Origin: Piscicola geometra
Lineage: Eukaryota > Annelida > Clitellata > Hirudinida > Piscicolidae
Direction: 5' to 3'
NCBI GenBank assembly: GCA_943735955.1
Contig: OX030958.1
Coordinates: forward strand, 5,792,626 to 5,856,625
DNA: 64,000 nt
The notes beneath the pieces are model-generated. The model was not told where the DNA came from. It did not search any database and saw only the letters and a program-made list of their open reading frames with translations. The position numbers and the translations under genes are program-made. This document shows, one piece after another, positions 1 to 13,205 of the stretch (position 1 is the first letter of the stretch; every line of letters begins with the position of its first letter).

Positions 1-3000
1 ATGAAGTAGAAGTTTTTACTTGTGTATTGGTTGTTAAAATGATTTTTAAAGTTTATCATAATTTATTTATATATTTTTTATGTGTTTTTTAAACTTATAT
101 TATTGAATTCAACTATTATAGTTCTAATAATTCTGTAATTTGATGAAAGATATATATTTTAATTAAAGAAAATTTAAAAAAAAATTCATATAAAACTTCG
201 CTAAAAAATCAAGTTATTTTAAACAATAAAAAAAACTTCCATAAGATTTTGCTAAAAAGAAAATAATATATAAAAGCTTTCAGTAAAATTGTTTGAAATG
301 GGCTTTTACAATTTTAAAAGTTTAATAACTAAAAGTTTTCGACTAATAATACAATTTAAGAAAAAAAACAAAAATAGCTTTGTTGAGAAAAAGATTTCTG
401 TTTAAAACCTTATAAATGAGATAAAAACCCACAATTTATTTTTCATAAATGAACATTTAAGGTGTCCTAATAATCTGGTCTTTTTCGGTAGATAAGTGTT
501 CAAATTGTTATTCTCATTAACAGGTGGCCAAATGGATGCAGATTTCCGACTCAACTCAACTCAAGTCGTGGGTTTGGTTATCATACACCCTAGTATCTTT
601 CAGGTCAATCGCCTTATAATTCTTTATAACAATGCTCATCATTGCTATCCTGCTCTTTTTCTAAAATGAAAATATTTCTTGTTCCACTCTCCTTTAATAT
701 CTTCTATTCAACAAATCTGCTCCCTAACAATATTTAAAAGCTTAAAATAAGTTATACTTGCATGTTAAAACAAATATAAATTAAGTTTTATTAAATGCAA
801 CTTTATTTCATAAGTATTTAACAAAACATGTTTGCTATTCCTAGATAAATTTCACAGATATATTTGATTAAATGAAGAATTATGTAAATGAGAGCTGGGT
901 CAGCTCGCCTCGTTCAAATTCATTTTAAATAATAATCATCATCGGTATTAGATTTATCTTTAGATTAAAATAAAATTCGTAGTTTTGATTTAAAAGAACA
1001 TATAGTTTACTTTTATTTTAATTTTTTCACATTTTAAAAAACATTTTATAGAATACATTTTTTGTTGTTAAAATCCTATTTTTTATATGAAACCAGGTAA
1101 TTACTAATTTTTCCCTATTAATTCATTTTGATTTTGTTTTTAGAATTTTGTTGTTGCTATTTTGCTAAATCTGGACAGTTCATCCGACAAACATAATAGG
1201 CTTTGGAGCGTTAAGACTCAAGACAACGGCTTGTCTTTGGAAATCAGTCTGAGATCCCTCAACCAATCCATTTATGAGTTTCTCCTTTACTGATTTTTAT
1301 ATTTTTATTTCCCATTGTTTTATCAAAATTCAAATAATTAAGTCAACTTGTTACTTTATTTTGAACATTTTAATTTTAATTTTATCATATTTTGTTTTTT
1401 AGTTTTCACTATTCCTATAACTTATCTTTTTATTTAGTTCTTGTAATCTAGTTCGTTTTTTCATAAAGTTCATTCCTATCACGCGAAGAATGTTCATGGA
1501 AAATAGATTATAAATTACGCTATTTAACTGCCTATCTGGAAAATATTTCAAACTGATTAGTTAAGATTATTTTAGTTTATAACGTCATTTTTTGGTATTT
1601 CTTACTTTACGTTTAAAAAGATCAAAACAATAATTATAAAAGTAATATTAAAATTTAAGTTTTTTAAATAAATAAAAAATATTTTTTCAGTACTTTTAAA
1701 AAATTTTTACTTTTCACATTATTTGACTTTTAAATAAATCAATTCTCATGTTTAATAATAGAAAAATATTCAGAAAAATTAAATTTTAAAGTAAATGAAA
1801 TAAGATTGAAGTTTAAATCAATCGCTAAGGATCCATCGTATTTGACGCATTCACTGAAAATGGCTCCCAGTTTTTTCTTTTCACAAATTTGCATCATCAT
1901 AAAACTCTACTTTGTATTCAAATAATGATGTTTAATAACTGAGCAACAATTATTGAGTAGTGTAAAAAATAGATTCGCTGAGTTTATTTTATCCGTAGAA
2001 TTGCTTAAACGCCACTTCACGTCTCGCCAGCATAAAACAGCTGCTAGATTGCCGTGAAGTTCTGTATACTTAATAACATTGAGTATTTCTCCAGCTGAAT
2101 TTTATGTAAACGTGATAGTTCAAAAACAAAAAATTAAAACATGGTGAAACTGTATAAAGTTGCTACTTTTGCCAGATTGGGGATGATCTCGACTTTAAAA
2201 CTATTTTTCTGGCCGTGTTCTTCAAGTTTTTATTGTGATGTTTGATGAAATTATTTTTAAGTATATATTTTTTTAATGCATTTTATTTATCAAAAAGATA
2301 CAAAAATATTTGTATAATCAATCTTTTTGAATTATAAATTAACAGAATAACGGACAGTTTAATCAATTCAGAAGTAACTTAAAAGTTAAATGGTTATCGA
2401 AAATTTTAGCATCGATAATAATATTTTATTGGATAGATGGTTTGGTGCACACTTTTGGAGAACTTTTGATATTGTAAGTGGTTTCTGCAGTTGATTATCT
2501 ATTTTCAAAATAATTTTTAAAGATCTATATTATTACTTCAGTTTCCTCAATAACATCTTATTTATAAATTTAAAAGATATAAATTATGTTTTAGATAACA
2601 TTCTTCATTTTATATTGACTCAATTGTTATTTGCCACAAAAAGATCAACACCGAAATTGTAAAAAGAAACTCACTGTTTTTCCGATCAAGAGATAGAGAA
2701 ATAGCGAAAAATTTTGCTTATTCTCATTATTTTACTGGCATTTTAAAATGTAATAACTAGCAAAATTTAGATTTGAAATATTAAATAATACAATGTATAA
2801 CGCCCAATATAAGGATAACTTTTTTCAAACCATAATTATTGAATTTTTTATGCTTTAAATAGTTTTTTTTCAAACAAGAATCAAAGATTTATTTCTTCAT
2901 TCACCGTTATAGTTTTAATTGTTTATTTATTCTATAATAAGTTATTGACTTGTGTTATTATTAATAACACAAGTCAAAGTATTGGTTTACGACGACTGAA

Positions 3001-3858
3001 ATGACTTTTTTTTAAAGAAAATATTTCAAAGTAATAATTAGACAACCACATTAAAAAACTGATAAAATATAACAGAAAGTACTTGAAACATCCATTGCAA
3101 AACTTTTTAATTTGTCTAAATGCAATGCTACATTTGAGGCGTAGTATTCTTTTATAGAAAATTTTGACTATCCACTAGCATCCTTGCATTCAGCTCAGTA
3201 CTAAAAAAACATTTACATTAGTTTATTTTATCTTCAAGAAAATTTATTGAAATTCAACAACTGAAAACTGTTTCTAAAGGCTAATCAAAGTTTCCAAACA
3301 AATATTATGCCAAAAGTTGAAAAAATTATTATTTAGAATTTTTATTTGAAAGAGTTAAAATTTGCTTTCTTCAAATACTTACTCTTGTCAAGAGTTTGAA
3401 TTTTGTTATTCATTTAAACGAAGAACACTTTTTTAGGCAAATAATCGTAGAATCTTAGAACTAATTAATTTATGTAACTTACAATTATTTTTTTCGATTT
3501 TAGAGTTTTATATAATTTCCATATTTATAAAAATAATAGAAGTTCACTAGACGTAAAAAGGGGTTTTGGGAATTAAAAATAATGCGATTCTCGCACTCTA
3601 ATAAATTCTCATGAAGTTTTCGCAGAAGGGGATTTTGTTGATGCTTCTAATTCGATATTTGAATTTCAAAGAAATATAAAGAAAATAAAAACAAATGACA
3701 ATTTATTTGTAAAATAATCCATCTCAAGTTTCTACAACATTGATGAAAAGGCTTACGAGTCGTTTTTCAACTAAAATTTTATTCCACATATAGTTTTAAA
3801 AATATGTAAGTGGTCTTGAAGCCCGTCCGGATTTACGCCACTAAAATCTTACTCGTCC
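1..3858. other. AT-rich intergenic stretch, no gene seen
   Basis: No open frame with credible coding character, paired splice sites or recognisable protein similarity was seen on either strand. The stretch is very AT-rich with short homopolymer runs. Its only notable structure is a perfect hairpin-forming palindrome at 2945-2977, listed separately. Confidence 0.6.
2945..2977. repeat. Perfect short palindrome (hairpin)
   Basis: The left arm TTGACTTGTGTTATTA is followed, after one T, by its exact reverse complement TAATAACACAAGTCAA. Sixteen-base perfect arms with a one-base centre are seen directly. Function is unknown; it may be a remnant of a small inverted-repeat element. Confidence 0.8.
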
Positions 3859-4341
3859 TTGTATTGTTTTGTATTGTTTTGTATTGTATTGTATTGTATT
3901 GTATTGTATTGTATTGTATTGTATTGTATTGTATTGTATTGTATTGTATTGTATTGTATTGTATTGTATTGTATTGTATTGTATTGTATTGTATTGTATT
4001 GTATTGTATTGTATTGTATTGTATTGTATTGTATTGTATTGTATTGTATTGTATTGTATTGTATTGTATTGTATTGTATTGTATTGTATTGTATTGTATT
4101 GTATTGTATTGTATTGTATTGTATTGTATTGTATTGTATTGTATTGTATTGTATTGTATTGTATTGTATTGTATTGTATTGTATTGTATTGTATTGTATT
4201 GTAAAGTATTGTATTGTATTGTATTGTATTGTATTGTATTGTATTGTATTGTATTGTATTGTATTGTATTGTATTGTATTGTATTGTATTGTATTGTATT
4301 GTATTGTATTGTATTGTATTGTATTGTATTCTATTGTATTG
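3859..4341. repeat. (TTGTA)n pentanucleotide microsatellite, about 480 bp
   Basis: An almost perfect run of the 5-bp unit TTGTA, with a few variants at the left edge, a single GTAAA-type variant near 4201 and one C variant near 4331. Because the unit is 5 bp and contains no in-frame stop, it creates long artificial open frames on both strands, which are not genes. Its complement unit TACAA recurs at 59.06-59.5 kb. Confidence 0.97.
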
Positions 4342-7300
4342 CGCTTCTTTTTCTTCAATAAGTACTTTTGAGGTTTTATTTTATTTAACTGTCATCTTCA
4401 TAGCAAAGTGTGAAGCTGGAAATAAAGTTGTATCGAGCTTTATTAATATTTTCATTTCCGTCTTTTTTCACAATTTAATAGTGTTTGATTTTTGAAATTT
4501 TTCATTTTATTAATCCATTTTTTTTAAATTGTAAAAATATGAAATAATACTGTTCATGTACTTTTTTTCACGCCTTCACTAACTTCATAAACTTTTACTT
4601 ATTTACTTTGTGGTGGTTATAAAGCTTTATTACTTATAAGCTTTTATTTTTTATTTGTAAAATCTTTTTTGAAAAGAATTAACACAAAAAAATCTGGTTG
4701 GAATTGAATGTACATTTTAAATTATACATTGTATTCTTTTGTGTTTCAAATTTCCTAATTTTAAAAAAATATTTTTACGGCAGAAACATACACTCAACTT
4801 GAACAAACAATACTTCTACAGCTCACTCGGCATTTTATATTGCAGTTTGAATATATTTATTTTCTTTGAGAAAAATTCGAGTTAATCCAAGTTAAAGCTG
4901 CTCGTATATAAAAATTAATTCAAATAGTTTTATCGATCTTCGTCGATAAGGGATCCGCGAAGAATTTAAAATTTTGTCTAATCATTAATTTTATCTTTAA
5001 ATGTATTAAACATTTCAAATAAGTTTTTTATGGAATAAAATTTAATTTTCAATAAATTATTTTAAACTTGAAAAATATATTCTTTAAAATAATTAGATTA
5101 AGTTAAGGCCTATAAAGATGAGTCTAAAACTACATTAAAAAACTAATTGATTGTTATTTTAAATTATTTAACGATAAACTGCTGAAACATTATAGTTTAA
5201 AATTTCTTTTCTTTTAAAAAGATATAATTATTTTTACATTTTAAAATGGAGTTGTCATTTGAAGTGAAAAATAAATATATACTTTTGAAGTTACATTAAT
5301 ATCAGTTAAAGAAATCTTTTAGAAATATTTATAAAATTAAAATCTTAATTCCGCATAAAATATAAAAAGAGACTCGGTTCACTTATATGAAGCAATCATC
5401 AAGAAATTATTATTCCCTTTTTAGAGCATTTTATTAATTTTTTTCGTGAATTTTTAAACCATTCACTTATTTTTGTTTTTTCTCACACTTTCCTTATACT
5501 ATATTATATCATAATGAATTAATCTTCTGTCCTTTAATCTTGTTCCACATCAATTGAACTATGTTTTCATCAATAAATTATTGTTTGTATTCATTGCTTA
5601 TTCTATGTAAATTAAGAAACTCAATAAACTTTTTAAAAGTAAATTAGTTAGATATAAATTTTAATACAGAAATCTATGCTCAATACAACATTTTCTTCCT
5701 CAAAGTAAGAAAAAACTTAAAACTCAAAAAATTCATTAAAATGTATTTTTGAATGTTTCATTGTAATGTGGCACATTTTTTTAATGAGTTTGGTTTTAAT
5801 AGTTTCAAATCTTTTATATTCATTTATTTATTTATTTATGAAACAACTTTTAAGTTCTTTATAGAGTGAAAAAAAAGTGAGAAAAAAGTTAACACTATTT
5901 TAATTTTTTTTCAAATAATGGAGTTTACAAATATTCTATTTGTCACTTCTATCTAAATTTATTCATGCAAGCGTGAAAGTTTATTGTTTAGCAGTAGACG
6001 AAAAACAGTTTTTGTATATTTTTTCGTTGGTTTATATTGTCGCCTGAACAGTTTTGAAAATAAAAAATGTTATTAGTGCTGTGACTTAAATAGCTAAAGT
6101 TTGAAAGCTTTTAGGCCGTTCCGTATATTATATGAGATGTTTTAAACCTATCATTCATACTTAATCGTTTTCAAATTCTTTTGAAATTTGCATTTTACTC
6201 AATAATCTTTTATTCAAATATTATAATTATACTTACATGCACTAATATTCTATTCACTTCGGTTTTGTTTCCAGATAACAATACCTTTTCAACGTTTTAC
6301 ATTTTTTCTTGCCTTTTCGAATGTCTTTTTTTAACATTTAAAAAGTAAAAAACATTGTTTTTATAAAAAAATATAATTAATTTCAAGATTGTAGAAACCA
6401 TAATGAAAAACTACTTTCAGCATATCTGTAATACAGGTAAATATTTTATTAAAGACATAAAATTGACAAAATTACGCTGCTTTAAATAAAAATAGATTAA
6501 AATTTCATTTAATACTGAATTCTTGAAATATAATCTTTAATAACTTTTATTTATTCTTATTCATTATAACTCTTGAGTTAAATAGTGTCCAATTAAGATG
6601 GATCATATCAATAAATTTAATTGGATATCTTCTGGTTTTCATGAAACAGTTTTTCTTATCTGATTAATTGTTCATTCAATTGCATCATTATATTTCTTTA
6701 ATTTTTTTTTGAACTGAAGAAACCGTATGTAGCGGATCTTGCATCCGGAAGATGGACTTTTCGGCGAAGGATCATTAGGCTAATAAGGCTTTTAACGAAA
6801 AAAACTTCATTTTTAAAGGTTTTCACGACTAAAGACTTTGTTCAAATTTTTATTCAAATCTGATAGATATATTTATCTAAAAATAAATAAATTAATATGT
6901 ATTTGGCATGAGCAATAATCGTGTTTTAGAGTTTTTTATTTCATCCAATATTTTTTCCGCTAAATACAGTAACAAAAGAAAAAAATTGTAAAATGTTTGA
7001 AAAATGTATAATATACAATTTTACATTGTTACATGTAAAAAGTTATACTATTATGACTCATAATTTATAAGTCCTGCATCTTATAAGCACGAGTTAAAAA
7101 TGGACATTAAATGAATTTTTGTGTATTCATGCCTTCAGAGTATTTAATGGTCTTAATTTTCAAAAAATTATAATTTTCTTGCATTTATATTTGAATAACG
7201 TAAATTATTTCAATGACTGGCATTGTGGCTCACTGCTGTGTGATGAATCTTTAATGAAGCCTCACTTATGAAATTATCGCTATTATTTTCATTATTCTAG

Positions 7301-9088
7301 CCAAAAAAGTCAATAGTCATTAAGGCGCAAATAATTAAAACTTTGTTAACGCATTAAAGCGTTATTCAACGATATTTGTTTTAAAAAAATTTAATAAAAA
7401 AAACTAAATTAAAAGTTAAAAACTATTAATTTTGAGTATCGTTCAATTGTTTGCGCCAAAAAATATATAATATTTTCGTTAATAACTTCAGTTACTTTAA
7501 AGAAAAGTATCTGCTTGGTTACATAGTTTTGGTTTAATGTTCCTAACAATTTTATCCTTAATGACATATACTAGGACAAAACAATTAAGCTTCTATATTT
7601 TTTTTAATTTATATTTTAATCATATTTTTCATAAAAAAACAACAATTATTTTATATATTTCAAACGCACATGAATGCAAAGACTTTAAAAAAATTTTTAA
7701 ACCTTAACTTTTCAGTTTCAAGCCCTATTAGTCACTTAAGATATTTTGAAAAAGGCATTGAATATATTCGTCTTGTTTTGTGTGTTCTTCCTAATGGTTT
7801 ATTTCAAGGTTATATAACAAAATCAATCACGAGTGTTTTAGTAAAATTCGATTTATAATGACTAAATAAGTTTTGATAAGGTAAAAATATTACCTCTCAA
7901 TCCACAACGTAGACTTAATACAAAATAGAGAACATAAGAACGCATTAGTTCAGATACGGAAGGCGCTAATAGATTGTATTACCATATTTTGTCTCACATT
8001 TTATAATTAAACCTAATTTGTTTCAAACTGTATAACTAAATAATTATTTTTTATTATAGAAACTTATGAACTAAACATTTAGGTATTCAAAAATTATTTA
8101 TATTCTAATTTGGGAAAAGTATTTTAGTTCAAATATTTGTCTGGAGAAAACATGGAAAAATGTTCAACGTAATTTTTTTTAATAATCACCAACAAAAACT
8201 ATTTCTCTCATGAAGTCAAAGACGAAAAACATTTTTCTCAAAGCCAGACAAATAAATAAATACAATCTGATCAAATTCAAGTAAAATGTATAATATTTTG
8301 GCACTTTCAAAGGTATTAAAATATTATTTTATGTGAAAAAAATGAATTATATGCTCAACAAACGTTTTTTTCCCGATTAGTTTTTCTACAATAGTTTCTA
8401 CGCACGTATAAACCTTTTCGATCTACAGTTTTTCTCCATTTAATAAAAAGGTTTTTAGAAAAAAATGATTTAAAATGTTTTAAAAAAACTTTAAATTAGG
8501 AATAATATTCTGATACTTTCTTAATCACATTAGTCTTCAATTTTATTCCAAATAAAATACTTTTTGTGAAAGTAGCATTTGGTAATTAAAAACAATAGTT
8601 GTTTTTCAATCAATCAATCACTAATTCATTTGAATTTTAATTAAAGCAATAAGATAAATTAATTTTCTACACCAGAAAGTCAAAACGATGAACCATAAAA
8701 ACTTTAACTTTCAATTTTTAAATTTAGCGTTTTTATTCCCAAGATTTCTAAACTTTTTTGACTTTAGTCATTCGAGTGAAAACTTTTTAAAGACCATTGG
8801 AATAGGCCGAACTCTTGAACGATAAATTAACATATAATGATAATAATAATAATAGATGTTTCAATCTAGATTTGATCTGAAAAGGTTAAAAAATGGCTTT
8901 CTTTGATGAATATTATTTGAAAGTATTATGTTTTAACCGTTTTTAATAAAAACATTGTCTCATCATATTAAAATTCTTCAAGGTATTGCATTCTTATGTC
9001 CAGTAAATAACTTTGTGCTCAACATAAAGCTTCTAAAAAGCTTTGATCTATTAGTATTATGATTTTATACAAAGTTTCGTATAAATTA
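4342..9088. other. AT-rich intergenic stretch, no gene seen
   Basis: About 4.7 kb of AT-rich sequence. Only short chance open frames occur, the longest near 7670-7858 with no recognisable domain and no supporting splice sites. A small GC-richer patch near 6725-6780 has no long frame in any reading. I see nothing further in it. Confidence 0.6.
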
Positions 9089-9089
9089 C

Positions 9090-9440
9090 GATGGGCGGTG
9101 ATCCTGGGGGGGGGGGGGGGGGGGGGGGTTCTGGGATCCGGACTTCCACACTTTTTGGTAGTGAAAGGGTATGCATCAATGTGGACCCCTCCCCCTTTCT
9201 TTTTTCAATAAATAACATTTTCTACTTTTTTTTCGATAAAAGTATAATCATAAGACATGCCATAAAATAGAATGTATAGTAATTCATGGTGATTATGTGT
9301 AGTTATAGTGATAGCTGTCTAAAACAAAACTATTCTTTACTTACTCAAATACTCAATTCAAAACAGAATTTAAACACAGTCTTTTTAAGTTGGGGAAGGG
9401 GGACCCGGACTCCAGGACCTCCCCATGCATAAACGCATGT
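9090..9440 (+). mobile_element. Short inverted-repeat element, family 1 copy A (right end missing)
   Basis: The left end GGGCGGTGATCCTGGGG matches the reverse complement of the right end of copies B and C (GCAGATCGCCGCCCCTG). The body shares with copy C the stretch around 'agctgtctaaaacaaaac', and with copy B the segment 'ctttttggtagtga'. The right terminus is absent after about 9440. The end sequence, of the CAGGGGCGG type, resembles hAT-superfamily termini. No coding capacity is seen, so it is non-autonomous. Confidence 0.65.
9106..9128. repeat. Poly(G) run of about 23 bases
   Basis: An uninterrupted G homopolymer lies inside copy A where the other copies have a short G-rich stretch, so it is an expansion within the mobile element. 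A run like this can form G-quadruplexes and is error-prone in sequencing, so its exact length is uncertain. Confidence 0.9.
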
Positions 9441-9967
9441 GCTGCCAGCTGTCCAAAATCCCTAGGTTCTTCCTATGGCCATAAAATATGACGTCACCCA
9501 CAAGAAAGAGATTTGTTCATCGATTAAGTATATTTAAAATTCTAATTTGAAATGTCTGCTAAAAATTGTGCCTTCAACAAAACCTTGCGCTGCTGTGTGC
9601 ATTATGCGGATTTCAAAACACTGAAATTTTCAAGGCTGCAACTAAGCCTCAGGAAGATACTTATAAAAGTCTTTCACCTTTAGCGTGTTCAATCATTATA
9701 AAATTGAAGCGCTTATGGTAGTTTACTTCAAGAAGTTGAAACTCTAAAATGAATTTAGTCATTTAAGAAAGTAGTCACTACCAAGAAACATCAACACTTT
9801 TTTTATAAGAAGCCCTAAATATTTTTCTTCGATTCATGAACTTAGTCCTTATTTTATCATAAACTTGGTTTTGTTATACTGATCAAAATTCGTTCCAAAC
9901 AATACTTTATCCAAAAAAACCAAGATTTAATTTTTTTTTTATTAATTCCAAACTTTAGTTATAATGT
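9441..9967. other. Intergenic, downstream flank of the 98-residue secreted-protein gene
   Basis: No gene is seen. The stretch lies between the truncated end of repeat copy A and the polyadenylation signal of the minus-strand gene that starts at 11,206. Confidence 0.5.
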
Positions 9968-9973
9968 TTTATT
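9968..9973 (-). terminator. Polyadenylation signal AATAAA (minus strand)
   Basis: The plus strand reads TTTATT, that is AATAAA on the minus strand, about 40 bases past the stop codon of the secreted 98-residue protein. The spacing suits a very short 3' UTR. A second TTTATT lies slightly further downstream near 9936. Confidence 0.5.
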
Positions 9974-10013
9974 ATTCTTCGCCAATCACTATTATGTCAA
10001 CAAGACGAACTCC

Positions 10014-11206
10014 TCACAGGGTTTTGAGGGTGGCCATGTAGTCAGCCATTCTTCTCTTCTCTTCAGACGTCAGCTGGCTGTAGTGTCTCATGGCACCTGT
10101 TTTTTTGTGTTTGTTGTAGTTAGAGGCATGAATTTTGTTTTTTTGTTTTTCTTAAAAATTTGTTTGCGGATTGTTTTACTAATTTTTTTACATGCACAGG
10201 TTGTCACCAACCAAAATTTGTGAACTTCTTTTACTTCAGCCAAACTACCACACCTTAAAAACCACAGACCCCTGAACATCTCTTCTTGTAAAATATTATA
10301 TCTTCACTTGTAAGCACTAGACTATTCACGGGCTCATAATTTCTCGAGACTTTTTATATGTTTTTCCAATTTTGTCTAATCTTATTTTCTAACCAATATT
10401 TTTATCACTAAATTCTATTGAATTGTTTGTATATCTCACCAAACACCCATTTAAAAAAAACTTCCACACCAAGTTATAGCCAAAAACCCAAAAAAACTTT
10501 CACCAGCGGGCATTTGGGCTGGGACGGGTCCACCACTTCTAAGAAAGTTGATTCCGATGTCAATCTTTGCGTTTCTCTCTTCTGGCGGAATAAGCGACAC
10601 TACCGCCCTGATCTTGTGGTTGATATTTAGTAGTTTTTAGTGTTTTGTTTATTTTAGTTTTTATTATTATTAAGGTTCTTTTAAAATAATAAAAACAGTC
10701 AAGATAATCGGGCTAAGTGGATAATAATGAAGGTGATTGAAGAAAGTTGTATTGGCGGTGTATGTGTTTGTTTGTTTGTGAGTTGTGTGGCTGAGAGATA
10801 GTCGAAATAATATTTAAAAGTGGTTTTGTGAAAAAGGATGTAGGAAGTAGATTTGGCGTTGAAGTTGTGATGGATGTGTTGCTCATGGATGGTCATCATC
10901 GGGGGTCCTGGGGTCCAGACCACATCCTACTTTTTGGTAGTGAGGGGTCCATCTTAATGCTAGTGGCCCCAGGACCCCCCCAGAATCGCCGCCTTTTCTG
11001 GGTAAGACCCTCCAAGATTTGGAGCAGATCGCCGCCCCTGGCGTTGTTCTAGTAATGTTGGAAAAATGATGTCGGTAAAATAGTAAAAATAATGCCGATA
11101 CCTTTTCTTGTATTTCAGCGAATGAAGGCTTGGCGTGGTGATCCCCGGTTTGATCACAGTACACCATAGCCAACAATACTGCTACAAAGATGAAGGCGGT
11201 CCTCAT
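10014..11206 (-). CDS. Small secreted protein of unknown family, 98 residues, three exons
   Basis: Spliced model: exon 1 11206-11102 (35 codons, ends phase 0), exon 2 10612-10504 (ends phase 1), exon 3 10096-10014 with TGA stop. All junctions use GT...AG and the frame closes exactly. The protein starts with MRTAFIFVAVLLAMVYC, a classic signal peptide with probable cleavage after Cys17. The mature part of about 81 residues is charged and helix-prone, contains segments such as IPPEERNAKIDIGINFLRSG and LTSEEKRRMADYM, and has no cysteines, so it is not a disulfide-knotted peptide. An in-frame ATG lies 18 codons upstream (11260); the internal start was preferred because it places the hydrophobic core at the N-terminus. 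A TATA-like box and an AATAAA flank the gene. Intron 1 carries mobile repeat copy B. I do not recognise the family, so secretion is inferred and function is unknown. Confidence 0.8.
10897..11040 (+). mobile_element. Short inverted-repeat element, family 1 copy B (internally deleted)
   Basis: About 145 bp inside intron 1 of the secreted-protein gene. It shares 'ctttttggtagtga' and the G-rich left part with copy A, and the right end GCAGATCGCCGCCCCTG with copy C. The central AT-rich body of the longer copies is missing. An apparent open frame through it is repeat-derived. Confidence 0.7.
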
Positions 11207-11511
11207 GATGATGATACTGAAGAGTGGTTTTGAAGGAAATAGAAGAGAAGAGATATACACATCCGTTCACATAAACACACGCACTCTTCATGATGTAAAT
11301 TATTCGAAAGTGGTTAATGAAGGGATGAACCAGCGATCATCAATAAACTTAAGGTTACGGAAAGTTTTCAGACGATCAAACCAACATTTTTTTCCAAATT
11401 AATTTTAAGACTAAAATGTTTGACAAAAATACAGAAACAAAAACAAAGAAAAATACGAACCCCGTAAGATAGGTGAAGAAGAATAGATGGTGGGGATTGT
11501 GTTATGGTCTT

Positions 11512-11520
11512 CTTTTATAG
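11512..11520 (-). promoter_or_regulatory. TATA-like box for the 98-residue secreted-protein gene
   Basis: On the minus strand the sequence reads CTATAAAAGA, a good match to a TATA box. It lies about 310 bases upstream of the chosen start codon, which would give a 5' UTR of roughly 280 bases. It is inferred from motif and position only. Confidence 0.4.
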
Positions 11521-11529
11521 AGATTTCTA

Positions 11530-13200
11530 TTAATTAAACTTTGACCGTTTTGCTTAATATAAAATTATATGTTTATTTAGATGAGGATAGTTATGATGAT
11601 GATGTTGGTGAAAGTTTAAAGTTCATATTGTTTATCAAAAAATAACTGAATAAAAATATGTTATTAAAAACATTTTAAAGTTATTGTACTTTTTGGTAAA
11701 TTCAAGATTTGTTGAAAAGTGTAATTAGATAGTACCAATTACAGTAAAAAAGCATATATAAGACGAAGTTTATACTTTAAGAATATTTATGATAAAGTAA
11801 GACATCACCACTATTTCACTATTAGTCTTTCAGCCAGAGTTACGGCCTTATTGAATTGCAGATACATTTTTGGGTAATTCAAGACTGAAAGAGTCAAAAA
11901 TTATGTCGAATCTGGGATTGGATTTCCTTAGACGGTTCATCTTGGTTCACAATACTTTTTCGACAATTTATGTGATGCTGCTGGTTCTAAAATGAATCGG
12001 TTTCACTTTTTCACAGGTTAAAAAAAGAGGTTTAATGTATTTTGTGCTACAAAAACCCTTTTAATGCGATTTTTTCTATTTTTACATCAAGTAGTGGATA
12101 TTCTGAGTTTTTTAATTATAGTTGAAAACGATCAAAATAGCTAGAAAAAAAAGATTTATAAAATAATAAAACCAAACAAATGAATACAAAATTTGGTTAA
12201 ATAAAAAAAAAATACATGCCACAAAAACAACAATTCCAGTGTTTGCAAGGACTTCTCCTTCACCTCCTGTCGCAGCCTCAACACCAGTGGCAAAGATTTT
12301 CAAAAATGATGATGACTATTTGTGCGTATGCAGAGGATGTGGTGATGAATATGCTGTAGTAGCATGAGCGGTGGGTCAGCCTTAATGTGGACCCCCCCCC
12401 CCAACTTTTTTCAGGAATTTTTTTACAACTTTTGTTTTGATGCGAGCATAATTGTCAACCATGGCATAAAACAAAATGTTTAAATAGTAAAACATTCTGA
12501 GTATGTGTAGTTGAAGAGATAGCTGTCTAAAACAAAACTATTTTTTGCTTACTTAAATATTCGTATCAAAATAGAAGTTTAAACATGTTTTTTTCAGGTA
12601 GGTAGAAGGAAGGTCCGGACTCCATGACCCCCCCATGATCGTCGATGCTGGGTAGATCCCACCCCCAAGATGTGAAGCAGATCGCCGCCCCTGTAAATTG
12701 AAACGTTAGTTTGAGCGTCCAATTGGGATATTAGAATTTTTCCATTTTTTATTACAAAGGTAATATGCGAGTCTTAAGTTTCGAAACCTTTTCCATCTTT
12801 AATTAAAAACTGATTCGTGAAGATTAAAAAAAAGTTTTCATTTTTTTATTGCACAATTTGGTTTAACTAGCTGGTTTTTTACATTTTAATGAGTGAAACA
12901 AACTAATAATATTAAAAGTAATATAAAACCATTGCTGAGACTAACGATCAAAAAATCTTTATACAATTTACAGATGTGCATAATTTAAAAAAGCTTCCAA
13001 AAATATATTATTTTTAATGTTTATATCGTCATCATTGAACAAATAAAAAAATTCTCAATCGAGTTTCAGTTAGACGTTGTTCGAAAAAGTTTTTTAGGGT
13101 TCTCATTAAATTTGTCTCGAGGGGTTGGAACTCTATCTTTCCATCAATTTTCTCCGATCGTCCTTATTGTTGTCTTCATCATCATTCCTTTCATCATTTT
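11530..13200. other. Intergenic stretch with one mobile-element copy
   Basis: It lies between the promoter side of the secreted-protein gene and the 3' end of the ASB gene. Apart from repeat copy C (12365-12693) I see only AT-rich sequence and chance open frames. Confidence 0.5.
12365..12693 (+). mobile_element. Short inverted-repeat element, family 1 copy C (left end missing)
   Basis: It aligns to copy A across 'ttaatgtggacccc', 'agctgtctaaaacaaaac' and the 'gtccggactcca' block, and carries the complete right end 'gcagatcgccgcccctg' seen in copy B. The extreme left terminus is not recognisable. It has no open frame of note. Confidence 0.65.
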
Positions 13201-13205
13201 CATCG

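Noticed and set aside
3810..4495. Long open frames on both strands (Leu-Tyr-Cys-Ile-Val and Asn-Thr-Ile-Gln-Tyr repeats)
   Set aside because: They are translations of the (TTGTA)n array, whose 15-base period has no stop codon in these frames.
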